Below, piece after piece: positions 1 through 7,146 of a stretch of DNA of 44,630 nt. The notes under the pieces were generated by a model. That model saw only the letters and a program-made list of their open reading frames with translations, was not told the DNA's origin and ran no database searches. A program made the translations under genes and the position numbers. This DNA is from Sedimentisphaerales bacterium (GTDB taxonomy: Bacteria; Planctomycetota; Phycisphaerae; Sedimentisphaerales; Anaerobacaceae). Position 1 is the stretch's first letter, and each line of letters begins with the position of its first letter. The DNA is taken from positions 1 through 44,630 of the forward strand of contig JARYLO010000007.1 in NCBI GenBank assembly GCA_029907605.1. The letters are read 5' to 3'.

Positions 1-855
1 AGCACCTACGGCCCCAAGGTGGGCATCAAATGCACCAATGGCCACAGGTATGCCCTCTGGTAGGCCCAATCGCTTGGCCCATTGACTGGTCAACTGCCCA
101 GCCTGTTGGTCTATGGTGTAGGTCTTGTCAGGCAATGTATCCCTGAGCCTGCCCAGGTCTGGATGCAGCTTTGCCAGGAATTCCCTGGCAGGGTAGCCAC
201 CCCACTGATCACTGAACATGGCCTTGTGCCCTGCCGCACAACGGCAGCGTTTGAGCTTGCTAGGATGATCGGTGCCGGTTAGGACCGCTGGTATCCAATC
301 TGCGTGTTCCACCCATGTGAAGGCAGCGTCATAGACCTTTCGGTCCACATTCAGGCAGTGCCAGATCTTGCTAAAGAACCACTCAGATGAATAGACCCCA
401 CCGCACTTGGCCAGGTATTCTGGATGTTCCTGCCTGGCAAGGTCGGTTATCTTTGCGGCCTCTGCATAACCTGTGTGATCCTTCCAAAGCCAGGCATATG
501 CATTTGGATTGCCCTTGAACTGCTTGAGCATGGCAAGCGGCCTGCCATTCTCATCTACTGGTATCGGGGTCGAACCAGTGGTATCCACACCGATACCGAC
601 CACCTGATCTGCAGAGAACTTCTTGTAGGTCTTCTTTGCCTGGGCCAGGGCCTCCTTGATCACCACCTCCAGCCCTTTAAGGTAATCTGCTGGATTCTGA
701 CGGGCAAGGTTATGGTCCGTCCTATCAAGGATGATCCCCATCTTGCCGGTTGGGTAGTTAAACACGGCAGTACCAAGTTCCCTGCCGTTTCGTGTGTCAA
801 CTACTAGGCACCTTACCGAGTTGGTTCCGTAATCCAAGCCGATGGCATATGACAT
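1..855 (-). CDS. araB: L-ribulokinase, C-terminus cut by the window edge
   Basis: FGGY-family sugar kinase that phosphorylates L-ribulose in L-arabinose catabolism in the cytoplasm. The frame is open for 285 codons from the ATG at 853-855 to base 1, so about half of a normal ribulokinase (roughly 550 residues) is present and the rest lies outside the window. Visible signs are the N-terminal phosphate-binding segment MSYAIGLDYGTNSVRCLVVD, the GVDTTGSTPIPVD segment of ribulokinases near residue 85 and a GAFDAHLGAVGA stretch at the cut edge. A G-rich ribosome-binding sequence precedes the start. It is the third gene of an epimerase, symporter, kinase operon and sits 21 bases after the symporter. 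Recognition as a ribulokinase rather than another FGGY kinase rests on the remembered family pattern. Confidence 0.88.
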   Translation of the reverse strand, partial: MSYAIGLDYGTNSVRCLVVDTRNGRELGTAVFNYPTGKMGIILDRTDHNLARQNPADYLKGLEVVIKEALAQAKKTYKKFSADQVVGIGVDTTGSTPIPVDENGRPLAMLKQFKGNPNAYAWLWKDHTGYAEAAKITDLARQEHPEYLAKCGGVYSSEWFFSKIWHCLNVDRKVYDAAFTWVEHADWIPAVLTGTDHPSKLKRCRCAAGHKAMFSDQWGGYPAREFLAKLHPDLGRLRDTLPDKTYTIDQQAGQLTSQWAKRLGLPEGIPVAIGAFDAHLGAVGA

Positions 856-876
856 ATATTCCTACCCCCTTTATCC

Positions 877-2664
877 TCAATATCGCTTCCAGAAGTAGCA
901 GTAGAATGCAATGATCACACCCAGGATCACCGCTGTGTGAATCACATCCCAGGCATTCCAACTGGCCCTGGTGGCTGCCTTCTCCTCTGGACTGGCAGCC
1001 CAATAGGTAAACCGCAGCTGCTCGCTGCTGGGCTTTCGGGTAAATGCACTTACTAGAGCAGTGACTGCTATACAGAGGATGAAAAGACCTACTGTATAGT
1101 GTAGCCAGTTAACGGAGGCAATGTGGAACTGCCAGCCATATCTCTGCAACGCCTCTGTATAGGCCTGGGCCCGTGCCTCGCCTGTCAATCTGGCTATGCT
1201 CTCTGCCTGCGAGCCCATCAGGACGTTCAAGACCAGTCTATACATCCCCAGGATGAAGCCCAAAGCTAGGCCGGTCAGGCCGCCAGCAGGTGTACTACCC
1301 CTCCAGAATACACCCATGACAAAGGCCGCAGCTATAGCAGGTGCAAGCAGACCTTGGACTGCCTGAAGGTATCTGTATAGCACATTGCCCAGGCCCTTCA
1401 TCACCGGTATCCAGACTATGCCCAGTATCACGATCACGGTGGTGGCCACCCTTCCAGCCACGACCAAGTGCCGCTCGCTGACGCTTGGTCTGAGCTTCTT
1501 GTAGAAATCGCCGATAAACAGGGCTGCAGATGAGTTGAATAGGGATGCCAAGGAACTCATCAGGGCAGCCAACAGCCCGCATACAACGATACCCTTAAAC
1601 CCTATAGGTAGGAGATTGGCAACCAGACTGGAGAAGGCCCTATCTGCATCAGGCTGACCAGCGGCAGTCATGGGCATGGCCAATAGGCCCTTCTTGTAAA
1701 GGGCAAATGCGATCATGCCCGGTATCATGAAGATGAATACTGGCAGCAGCTTGAAGTAGCCGGCCAATATGCAGCCCCTCCTGGCCTGTTTCTGATCAGG
1801 TGCAGATAGTACACGCTGGACTATGTACTGATCTGTACACCAGTACCAAAAGCCTATGATCATGGAACCAAACAGGACACCGGTCCACGGGAACTCCGGA
1901 TCACTTGCAGGCCTTATAAGGTTACAGTTTGCACCACAAATCTTCTCAACCTCGCCCCAACCACCTACCTTTGCCAGGCCCACGATCAGTATCACGATAG
2001 AGCCTATCAGCAGGACCGGTGTCTGCAACACGGATGTGTACATCACCGCCTTCATTCCACCCAGGACCGTGTAGATGCCTGTCACTACCACTAGGCCTAT
2101 TGCACTGACCCAGAACATGTCGAGGCCACCTATGAGCGGTACATTGTCCGGCACCCGGTCTATACCAAAGACCGTCCCGAAGACCACACCACCTGAATAG
2201 ACCGTGACCGCCACCTTGGTAAGCACATAGCTGACCAATGAGATCAGCGAAAGGATGGAGCGAGAGGCAGGGTTGAACCGCCGCTCCAGGAATTCTGGCA
2301 TGGTGAAGACCTTGATCCGGTCATAGAAGGGCACAAAGACCCAGCCCAGGACTAGTATCAGCCAGGCATGCATCTCCCAGTGGGCCATGGCCAGGCCGCT
2401 AGCAAAACCTGCACCTGCCAGGCCGACCAAGTGCTCAGAGCCGATATTGGATGCAAAGATCGAAGAGCCAATAGAGACCCATCCTGCACCCTTTCCTGCA
2501 AGGAAATAGTCAGAAGAGGTCTCCTCCTTCTGGTAAAGGACCCACACGATTATCCCTGCCAGGCACATGAAGAAACCCAGCATGATAACCGTATCCAGCG
2601 TAGACCATCCTGCCACAGGCGCGACTTGTCCTGCAGCTTGAGCCAAGATCGACAATGTCTCCAT
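877..2664 (-). CDS. SSS-family sodium/sugar symporter
   Basis: Inner-membrane sodium:solute symporter of the SSS (SGLT-like) family, about 595 residues with roughly 13-14 hydrophobic segments. The family segment ASNIGSEHLVGLAGAGFASG lies at about residues 71-91, next to the second membrane helix, and the protein ends in a hydrophobic helix plus KRY, as in many SGLT-type bacterial transporters. It lies between an aldose 1-epimerase and L-ribulokinase, so L-arabinose is the best guess for substrate, but the sequence alone does not prove this. The ATG at 2662-2664 is preceded by AGGAA. An in-frame GTG at 2668-2670 could add two residues. Confidence 0.9.
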   Translation of the reverse strand: METLSILAQAAGQVAPVAGWSTLDTVIMLGFFMCLAGIIVWVLYQKEETSSDYFLAGKGAGWVSIGSSIFASNIGSEHLVGLAGAGFASGLAMAHWEMHAWLILVLGWVFVPFYDRIKVFTMPEFLERRFNPASRSILSLISLVSYVLTKVAVTVYSGGVVFGTVFGIDRVPDNVPLIGGLDMFWVSAIGLVVVTGIYTVLGGMKAVMYTSVLQTPVLLIGSIVILIVGLAKVGGWGEVEKICGANCNLIRPASDPEFPWTGVLFGSMIIGFWYWCTDQYIVQRVLSAPDQKQARRGCILAGYFKLLPVFIFMIPGMIAFALYKKGLLAMPMTAAGQPDADRAFSSLVANLLPIGFKGIVVCGLLAALMSSLASLFNSSAALFIGDFYKKLRPSVSERHLVVAGRVATTVIVILGIVWIPVMKGLGNVLYRYLQAVQGLLAPAIAAAFVMGVFWRGSTPAGGLTGLALGFILGMYRLVLNVLMGSQAESIARLTGEARAQAYTEALQRYGWQFHIASVNWLHYTVGLFILCIAVTALVSAFTRKPSSEQLRFTYWAASPEEKAATRASWNAWDVIHTAVILGVIIAFYCYFWKRY

Positions 2665-2707
2665 GTCCACTTCCTTTCCTTTCGTCAGGCCAGGGCTGCC
2701 AACAGAC

Positions 2708-3883
2708 CTAACGGGTAGAGAACCTGTGCACGGTTGTAGTGCGATACACCTGACCAGGTCTCAACACCGTACTAGGCCAATCCGGCTTGTTCGGTGAATC
2801 TGGATAGTGCTGGGTCTCCAGACAAAGACCCCACCTATGTTTGTAGACCGTACCTCCTTTACCAGTGATCGAGCCATCCAAGAAGTTACCTGAATAGAAC
2901 TGGATGCCAGGCTCGGTGGTGTATATCTCCATCACACGCCCAGATGTTGGCTCATACAACCTTGCAGCCAAAGACAGGCCCTGCCCTTGCCTCCTGAGGA
3001 CCCAATTGTGGTCATAGCCCCGGCCAAACCTGCGTTGATCATAGTCGGCATTTATGTCTCGCCCTATAGGCTTCGGGGTCCTGAAGTCCATCGGTGTGCC
3101 CTCCACCGGGCGGAACTCACCAGTTGGTATCAAGCCTTCGTCTACAGGCGTAAAGTAGTCTGCCACGATCATCAACTCATGGTCCAGGATGTCCCCCTTA
3201 CCGCAGGTGAGGTTGTAGTAGTTATGGTTGGTCAGGTTGCATATAGTAGGCTTATCTGTTGTAGCCTCGTAGTCGATCCTCAGCTCATCCTGCTCGGTCA
3301 GGGTGTAGGTCACCTTCACCTTCAGGTTTCCAGGATAGCCCTCCTCCATGTCAGGACTGGTATAAGACAGCTCAAGGGCAACATAGTCCTTGCCCCTTAT
3401 CGGCCTTGCGTTCCAAATCTTGCGGTCAAACCCCTCCCTGCCCCCATGGAGGTGATTGGGACCATCATTGGTTGCAAGTGCGTAGATCTTGCCGTCCAAT
3501 GTAAACCTGGCCTTGCCGATACGGTTGCCGTACCGACCTATGATGCACCCGAAGTAGGGGCTACCTTTATGGTCCGGCAGGAGATATGGCTCAAGACTAT
3601 CGTGGCCAAGTACTATATCCCCTAGGTTGCCGTTCCTATCCGGCACCTTCAGCGATACGACCGTCCCACCGAATGTCATGATCCTTGCCTCAATACCCTT
3701 GGAGTTTGTCAGGGTATACAGGTCTACCTGTCTGCCATCTGGGGTCTTGCCAAAGACGGATTTTTTTATATCCATACCCACCTTACCTTCCTTCTTGAAC
3801 GATTCCTTGTACATCTGGCAGGAACACATCCCTGCTACCAATACAGACATGATCCATAGTCTTGCCCAGAACACCTTGCCCAT
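2708..3883 (-). CDS. galM: Aldose 1-epimerase (mutarotase) with an export signal
   Basis: Interconverts alpha and beta anomers of aldoses. Family residues are clear: FGGTVVSLKVPDRNG near 71-85, GRYGNRIG at 116-123, NHLHGG at 143-148, the catalytic acid His220 in TNHNYYNL and the catalytic base Glu356 in LCLETQHYPDSPN. The roughly 340-residue enzyme core is preceded by about 36 extra residues that look like a signal peptide with a cysteine pair (MCSC at 19-22), so the enzyme is probably periplasmic or lipid-anchored; the lipobox is not canonical. The start has a strong GGGAGG six bases upstream. It is the first gene of the arabinose-type operon and has a good promoter candidate at 4024-4051. 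Confidence 0.92.
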   Translation of the reverse strand: MGKVFWARLWIMSVLVAGMCSCQMYKESFKKEGKVGMDIKKSVFGKTPDGRQVDLYTLTNSKGIEARIMTFGGTVVSLKVPDRNGNLGDIVLGHDSLEPYLLPDHKGSPYFGCIIGRYGNRIGKARFTLDGKIYALATNDGPNHLHGGREGFDRKIWNARPIRGKDYVALELSYTSPDMEEGYPGNLKVKVTYTLTEQDELRIDYEATTDKPTICNLTNHNYYNLTCGKGDILDHELMIVADYFTPVDEGLIPTGEFRPVEGTPMDFRTPKPIGRDINADYDQRRFGRGYDHNWVLRRQGQGLSLAARLYEPTSGRVMEIYTTEPGIQFYSGNFLDGSITGKGGTVYKHRWGLCLETQHYPDSPNKPDWPSTVLRPGQVYRTTTVHRFSTR

Positions 3884-3894
3884 GATCTGCCTCC

Positions 3895-4005
3895 CTACAA
3901 GCGACGCGGTCCCATGAGGTCGTGGACCATCCTATTGTATGCCAGGATTGTCTGCTGGCCGTTAATCATCTCTTTGCCCGACATTACCGACGCTGCCGGC
4001 CTCAT
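3895..4005 (-). CDS. Possible 36-residue leader peptide upstream of galM
   Basis: A short ORF begins just downstream of the predicted promoter and ends with TAG immediately before the GGGAGG ribosome-binding site of the epimerase gene. It reads MRPAASVMSGKEMINGQQTI followed by LAYNRMVHDLMGPRRL. No clear ribosome-binding site precedes the first ATG, and there are further in-frame Met codons. It could be a translated leader, or it could be chance. I know no family for it. Confidence 0.25.
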   Translation of the reverse strand: MRPAASVMSGKEMINGQQTILAYNRMVHDLMGPRRL

Positions 4006-4023
4006 GGCACGGATTGTCGCCAG

Positions 4024-4051
4024 ATTATGGCCAGCAGTAGGCAGCAGTCAA
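4024..4051 (-). promoter_or_regulatory. Sigma-70-type promoter for the epimerase/symporter/ribulokinase operon
   Basis: On the minus strand TTGACT (4046-4051) is followed after 16 bases by CATAAT (4024-4029). Each hexamer matches the consensus at five of six positions. It lies about 140 bases upstream of the epimerase start, leaving a long leader that holds the possible small ORF. Confidence 0.5.
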
Positions 4052-4070
4052 GATCTTTCCGGGAGCTCAA

Positions 4071-4574
4071 CTAGGATATCCCCAGTACGTACTGCGAACT
4101 AAGCCTGCGTCCATCCGGACACAGCAACGTACATTCCAACACAAATGGCCCTTCAGATGCCAGTGCGAGGTCCAAGGTGAAGCAGTACATCCGCAACATC
4201 TCCTGCCAGTAACGATGGTTCACAGCAGGGTCATTGAGGTCGAAGTCCGGCCATACCGCCAGCCTTGCACCCCTTGGTTCGCCTGAGCGGCGTATCATCT
4301 GATAGAGTTCGAACCTGAAGACCCCAGGGAACTTCATCTCGCTGCCAAACTCATCAAGCACCTGAAGATACACACGGACCTGCCGGTTCCCAGCCTTATC
4401 GATAGGGCCTGTCAGCTCTGTCAGGGGGGTTATGACGATCCGTGCAGGCAAGAAGCCCTGGCACCAGGCCGGCCCATTGCTGACCTTGCCAGCTTGTCCA
4501 GCAGGCATACATCCGCTTACTGCCGCCAGCAGACAACCGAAAGGCCGAAACCACCAACGCCAAAGACCTGCCAT
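4071..4574 (-). CDS. Small lipoprotein of unknown function
   Basis: A 167-residue protein with a hydrophobic N-terminus and a lipobox ending VSGC (Cys22), so it should be a lipid-anchored envelope protein. The remainder is a compact, probably beta-rich domain with LTELTGPIDKAGNRQVRVYL near residues 50-70 and a PFVLECTLLCPDGRRL end segment. It starts three bases after the ribBA stop, so it is almost certainly co-transcribed with ribBA, which suggests convenience of expression rather than a flavin role. I do not recognise the family. Confidence 0.75.
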   Translation of the reverse strand: MAGLWRWWFRPFGCLLAAVSGCMPAGQAGKVSNGPAWCQGFLPARIVITPLTELTGPIDKAGNRQVRVYLQVLDEFGSEMKFPGVFRFELYQMIRRSGEPRGARLAVWPDFDLNDPAVNHRYWQEMLRMYCFTLDLALASEGPFVLECTLLCPDGRRLSSQYVLGIS

Positions 4575-4577
4575 AGA

Positions 4578-5855
4578 TCAGAGGTCCTCATCGAGCATGT
4601 GGCCTAGCCGATACTTCTTGGCCCGCAGATACGGGATATTGTGCTTGGTTGGGGGGATGCGAAGCGGTATCTGCTCAACCACCTTTATGCCATACACCTC
4701 TAGCCTGCTGACCTTCTTTGGGTTGTTGGTCAGTATGCGGACCTGCCTTATGCCCAGATCTCTGCAGATCTGTGCCCCTATGCCATAGTCCCTGCGGTCT
4801 ACAGGCAGACCAAGTCGGACATTGGCATCCACCGTATCCAGACCGCCCTCCTGCAACTTATAGGCCTTTAATTTATTGATCAGGCCAATACCCCTGCCCT
4901 CCTGTCGGAGGTATATGACCGCCCCAGCACCTGCCTGCTCTATCATCTGCATCGCACAGACCAACTGGGCGCCACACTCGCACCTCTGTGAATGAAACAG
5001 ATCGCCGGTCAGGCACTCAGAATGCACCCTTACCAGTACTGGTTCATCCAGCACGATAGGCCGGCCATCCGCATCTAGTGCACCTACGGGCCCTTTGCAT
5101 AGTGCTAGATGAGGCTCACTCGAGGTGACCCCTTCGTACGCAATAAGTCTAAAATCACCATAGTCGGTGGGAAGGTGTACCGTCTCGACCCGCCTGACGA
5201 AGGTCTCTCTCTGTAGCCTGTACTCGATCAGCCTGGCGATAGAGGTCATCTTCAGTCCATGCTGGCGGCAGAACCTTATCAATTCCGGCACACGCGCCAT
5301 GGAGCCATCGTCGTTCATGATCTCACAGATCACCGCAGCAGGCTTCAATCCCGCCAGCCTCATCAGGTCTATGGCCCCTTCCGTCTGGCCTGCCCTTACC
5401 AGCACCCCCCCTTCCCTCGCCCGCAGGGGGAAGACATGGCCTGGCCTGACAAGGTCTGAGGGCCTTGCATTGTCAGCAATGGCCACCTGGATCGTCCTTG
5501 CCCTATCAGCAGCAGATATCCCAGTGGTGATGCCTTCTGCAGCGTCGATGCTGACGGTGAATGCGGTCTGAAATAGCGACCTATTATCGATGGTCTGGGG
5601 ATGCAGGCCTAGCTGATCACACCTCTGCTCGGTCATAGGCAGGCATATCAGGCCCCTGCCATACTTGGCCATGAAGTTTATCACCTCTGGGGTGACAAAC
5701 TCTGCTGCACAGACCAGGTCTCCTTCATTCTCTCTATCCTCCGCATCTACCAGCACGATCATCCTGCCGGCCCGAAGCTCCTCAAGGACCTCAGGGATCT
5801 CGCTAAAACCTGTTGCCTCTCTATCTGATTCAGTTTGATGTTCCAGGTGCCTCAT
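4578..5855 (-). CDS. ribBA: Bifunctional 3,4-dihydroxy-2-butanone-4-phosphate synthase/GTP cyclohydrolase II
   Basis: Supplies both precursors of riboflavin: the N-terminal half converts ribulose 5-phosphate to 3,4-dihydroxy-2-butanone 4-phosphate plus formate, and the C-terminal half opens GTP. The synthase half shows RENEGD (41-46), TGISAADRARTI and RPGHVFPLRAREGGVL. The cyclohydrolase half shows the zinc cysteines Cys281, Cys292 and Cys294 in CLTGDLFHSQRCEC, then RQEGRGIGL (317-325) and TVDANVRLGLPVDRRDYGIG. Both active sites look intact and the length (425) is typical. The chosen ATG at 5853-5855 has GGAGG just upstream and overlaps the end of the preceding gene by 26 bases. Upstream in-frame codons would add 16 residues inside that gene. 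Confidence 0.95.
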   Translation of the reverse strand: MRHLEHQTESDREATGFSEIPEVLEELRAGRMIVLVDAEDRENEGDLVCAAEFVTPEVINFMAKYGRGLICLPMTEQRCDQLGLHPQTIDNRSLFQTAFTVSIDAAEGITTGISAADRARTIQVAIADNARPSDLVRPGHVFPLRAREGGVLVRAGQTEGAIDLMRLAGLKPAAVICEIMNDDGSMARVPELIRFCRQHGLKMTSIARLIEYRLQRETFVRRVETVHLPTDYGDFRLIAYEGVTSSEPHLALCKGPVGALDADGRPIVLDEPVLVRVHSECLTGDLFHSQRCECGAQLVCAMQMIEQAGAGAVIYLRQEGRGIGLINKLKAYKLQEGGLDTVDANVRLGLPVDRRDYGIGAQICRDLGIRQVRILTNNPKKVSRLEVYGIKVVEQIPLRIPPTKHNIPYLRAKKYRLGHMLDEDL

Positions 5856-6453
5856 AGGCCTCCAAGAACCTACTGCCATTGCGGATATAGACCAACGTGG
5901 CAAGTACCGCCGCCCCTGCAGCAGACCACCAAAGTGTCCTCAACACCCAGATCCAACCTGGGATCAAGCCAGAAAGCTCAGGTGCGACAAGGACCGCTGC
6001 CACCATGACCAGTTGCAGGGCAGTAGCGACCTTGCCGATCCATACAGGCTCAATAAAGGCCCTGCCACTAACCAGATATACGATCGCAAAGCCGATCGTC
6101 AGCAGGACGTCCTTGGCAACGATGAGGACCACCACGGTACCAGGGACCGGAAAGCCGGGGACCTGGCCATGCCTGGATGCCAATAATACGCAGGCCGAAT
6201 CTATCAGGAGCTTGTCTGCCACAGGGTCCAGGAAGGTCCCAAGCCTGGTCACCTGCCTCTTGCTCCTGGCCAGGTACCCATCCAATCCATCGCTGACGGC
6301 CATGGCCACGAACATGGCCATTGCCGCATACCTCAAGTAGGCCCTCGCCACTTGACCAAGATCCGGATCATTGGTCATCAGCAGGCAGCTAATAAATGGC
6401 ACGACCAGGAGTATCCTCATGATCGTAAGCCGGGTTGCCCAACTGAGCTTCAT
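5830..6453 (-). CDS. pgsA: CDP-diacylglycerol--glycerol-3-phosphate 3-phosphatidyltransferase
   Basis: Integral membrane enzyme of phospholipid synthesis. The CDP-alcohol phosphatidyltransferase signature is complete: Asp55, Asp58-Gly59, Ala62-Arg63, Gly72, Asp76 and Asp80 in VSDGLDGYLAR and GTFLDPVADK. The LDPVADK version favours PgsA over phosphatidylserine synthase. Several membrane helices follow. I start at the ATG at 6451-6453 (207 residues), which gives the usual short N-terminus; longer in-frame starts would run through the strong hairpin at 6513-6550 and give an uncharacteristic basic extension. No good ribosome-binding site is visible. Its 3' end overlaps ribBA. Confidence 0.9.
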   Translation of the reverse strand: MKLSWATRLTIMRILLVVPFISCLLMTNDPDLGQVARAYLRYAAMAMFVAMAVSDGLDGYLARSKRQVTRLGTFLDPVADKLLIDSACVLLASRHGQVPGFPVPGTVVVLIVAKDVLLTIGFAIVYLVSGRAFIEPVWIGKVATALQLVMVAAVLVAPELSGLIPGWIWVLRTLWWSAAGAAVLATLVYIRNGSRFLEAYEAPGTSN

Positions 6454-6512
6454 GGCATGATGATAGTCGCAATGCCCCCCACTGACAAGCCAGCTGGCAT
6501 GCTCCCAACGAC

Positions 6513-6550
6513 TCAGGGCCTGTGGCGGCTCCCTACGCCACAGGCCCTGA
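6513..6550. terminator. 15-bp perfect hairpin, terminator-like, no T-tract
   Basis: TCAGGGCCTGTGGCG (6513-6527) and its exact reverse complement (6536-6550) flank an 8-base loop. It sits between the PilZ stop and the pgsA start. Neither side carries a run of T, so it is not a classical intrinsic terminator; it could stop or attenuate transcription, or protect an mRNA end. Confidence 0.6.
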
Positions 6551-6579
6551 CCTTCTCGTCGACCCACAGCCTACGGTTT

Positions 6580-6900
6580 CTAACGATCCAAGAAGGCGAT
6601 GCCAACCCCTATGGAGGCCTCATCCAGCAGGCCTTCCCTGTCGACCCTCACCACCTTGCCCTGTTTTATCCTTGCATACTGGCCCTTTTGCCTGGCAAGG
6701 GCAGTAGTGCGAGGGAAATTGATCTCCACGATGGTCCCAGGGACGATAGGAGCGGTCATAGGGAGCTTGATGAACACACCGCCTTTGCTGATATTTGCGC
6801 TTTGACCGTTAAAGAAACGGTTGGCCTTGGGCACCCATACACTAACGGGCCAAGAAAGGGAAGTGCGGACATCTCTTCTCTGTTCTACGATCGTCTGCAT
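6580..6900 (-). CDS. PilZ-domain protein (cyclic di-GMP receptor)
   Basis: A single PilZ domain of 106 residues with both halves of the cyclic-di-GMP binding signature: RRDVR (RxxxR) near residues 8-12 and NISKGG (NxSxxG) near 36-41. Such proteins act in the cytoplasm as signal receivers for motility, adhesion or exopolysaccharide. The ATG at 6898-6900 is chosen because AAGGAGA lies six bases upstream; an in-frame ATG seven codons earlier lacks this. It is divergent from the secreted beta-helix protein and shares a 246-base intergenic region with it. The pilus-like operon about 6 kb away is a possible but unproven target. Confidence 0.88.
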   Translation of the reverse strand: MQTIVEQRRDVRTSLSWPVSVWVPKANRFFNGQSANISKGGVFIKLPMTAPIVPGTIVEINFPRTTALARQKGQYARIKQGKVVRVDREGLLDEASIGVGIAFLDR

Positions 6901-6969
6901 CGCGATCTCCTTCTTAAGCAACGATCCTTCTGCAAAGGATTATCGGCTTGGCAAGCTAAGCTGATTAGA

Positions 6970-6984
6970 TTTTGTGTGACAAAA
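6970..6984. promoter_or_regulatory. 15-bp palindrome TTTTGTGTGACAAAA, possible operator
   Basis: Two perfect 6-base arms around a 3-base centre lie between the divergent PilZ and beta-helix genes, about 70 bases from the PilZ start and 30 bases upstream of the predicted plus-strand -35 box. The GATTAG hexamer occurs on both sides (6963-6968 and near 7007-7012). Binding protein unknown. Confidence 0.4.
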
Positions 6985-7013
6985 CTACGCATTTTAACGT
7001 CATTTCGATTAGC

Positions 7014-7042
7014 TGGACCAAATCAGGGCAGTAACGTATTAT
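7014..7042 (+). promoter_or_regulatory. Candidate promoter for the beta-helix exoprotein
   Basis: TGGACC (7014-7019, four of six consensus matches), 17 bases, TATTAT (7037-7042, five of six). It would give a leader of about 98 bases before the ATG at 7147. Confidence 0.35.
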
Positions 7043-7146
7043 TTATAGGTCCGTCACGATACCATTAGGATATCTACTCATCTGGATGCCCCGATGGGAC
7101 GATAGTGCAAGAAGACGACGTAGACAAGCCGTGAAAGGGGAATACC

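Noticed and set aside
2987-3625. Plus-strand open frame of 212 codons inside galM
   Set aside because: Antisense of a clearly recognised mutarotase; no family pattern and no ribosome-binding site.
6352-7068. Plus-strand open frame of 238 codons
   Set aside because: It lies antisense to pgsA and the PilZ gene, passes through the 15-bp hairpin, and its translation resembles no protein. The minus-strand genes have motifs and ribosome-binding sites.
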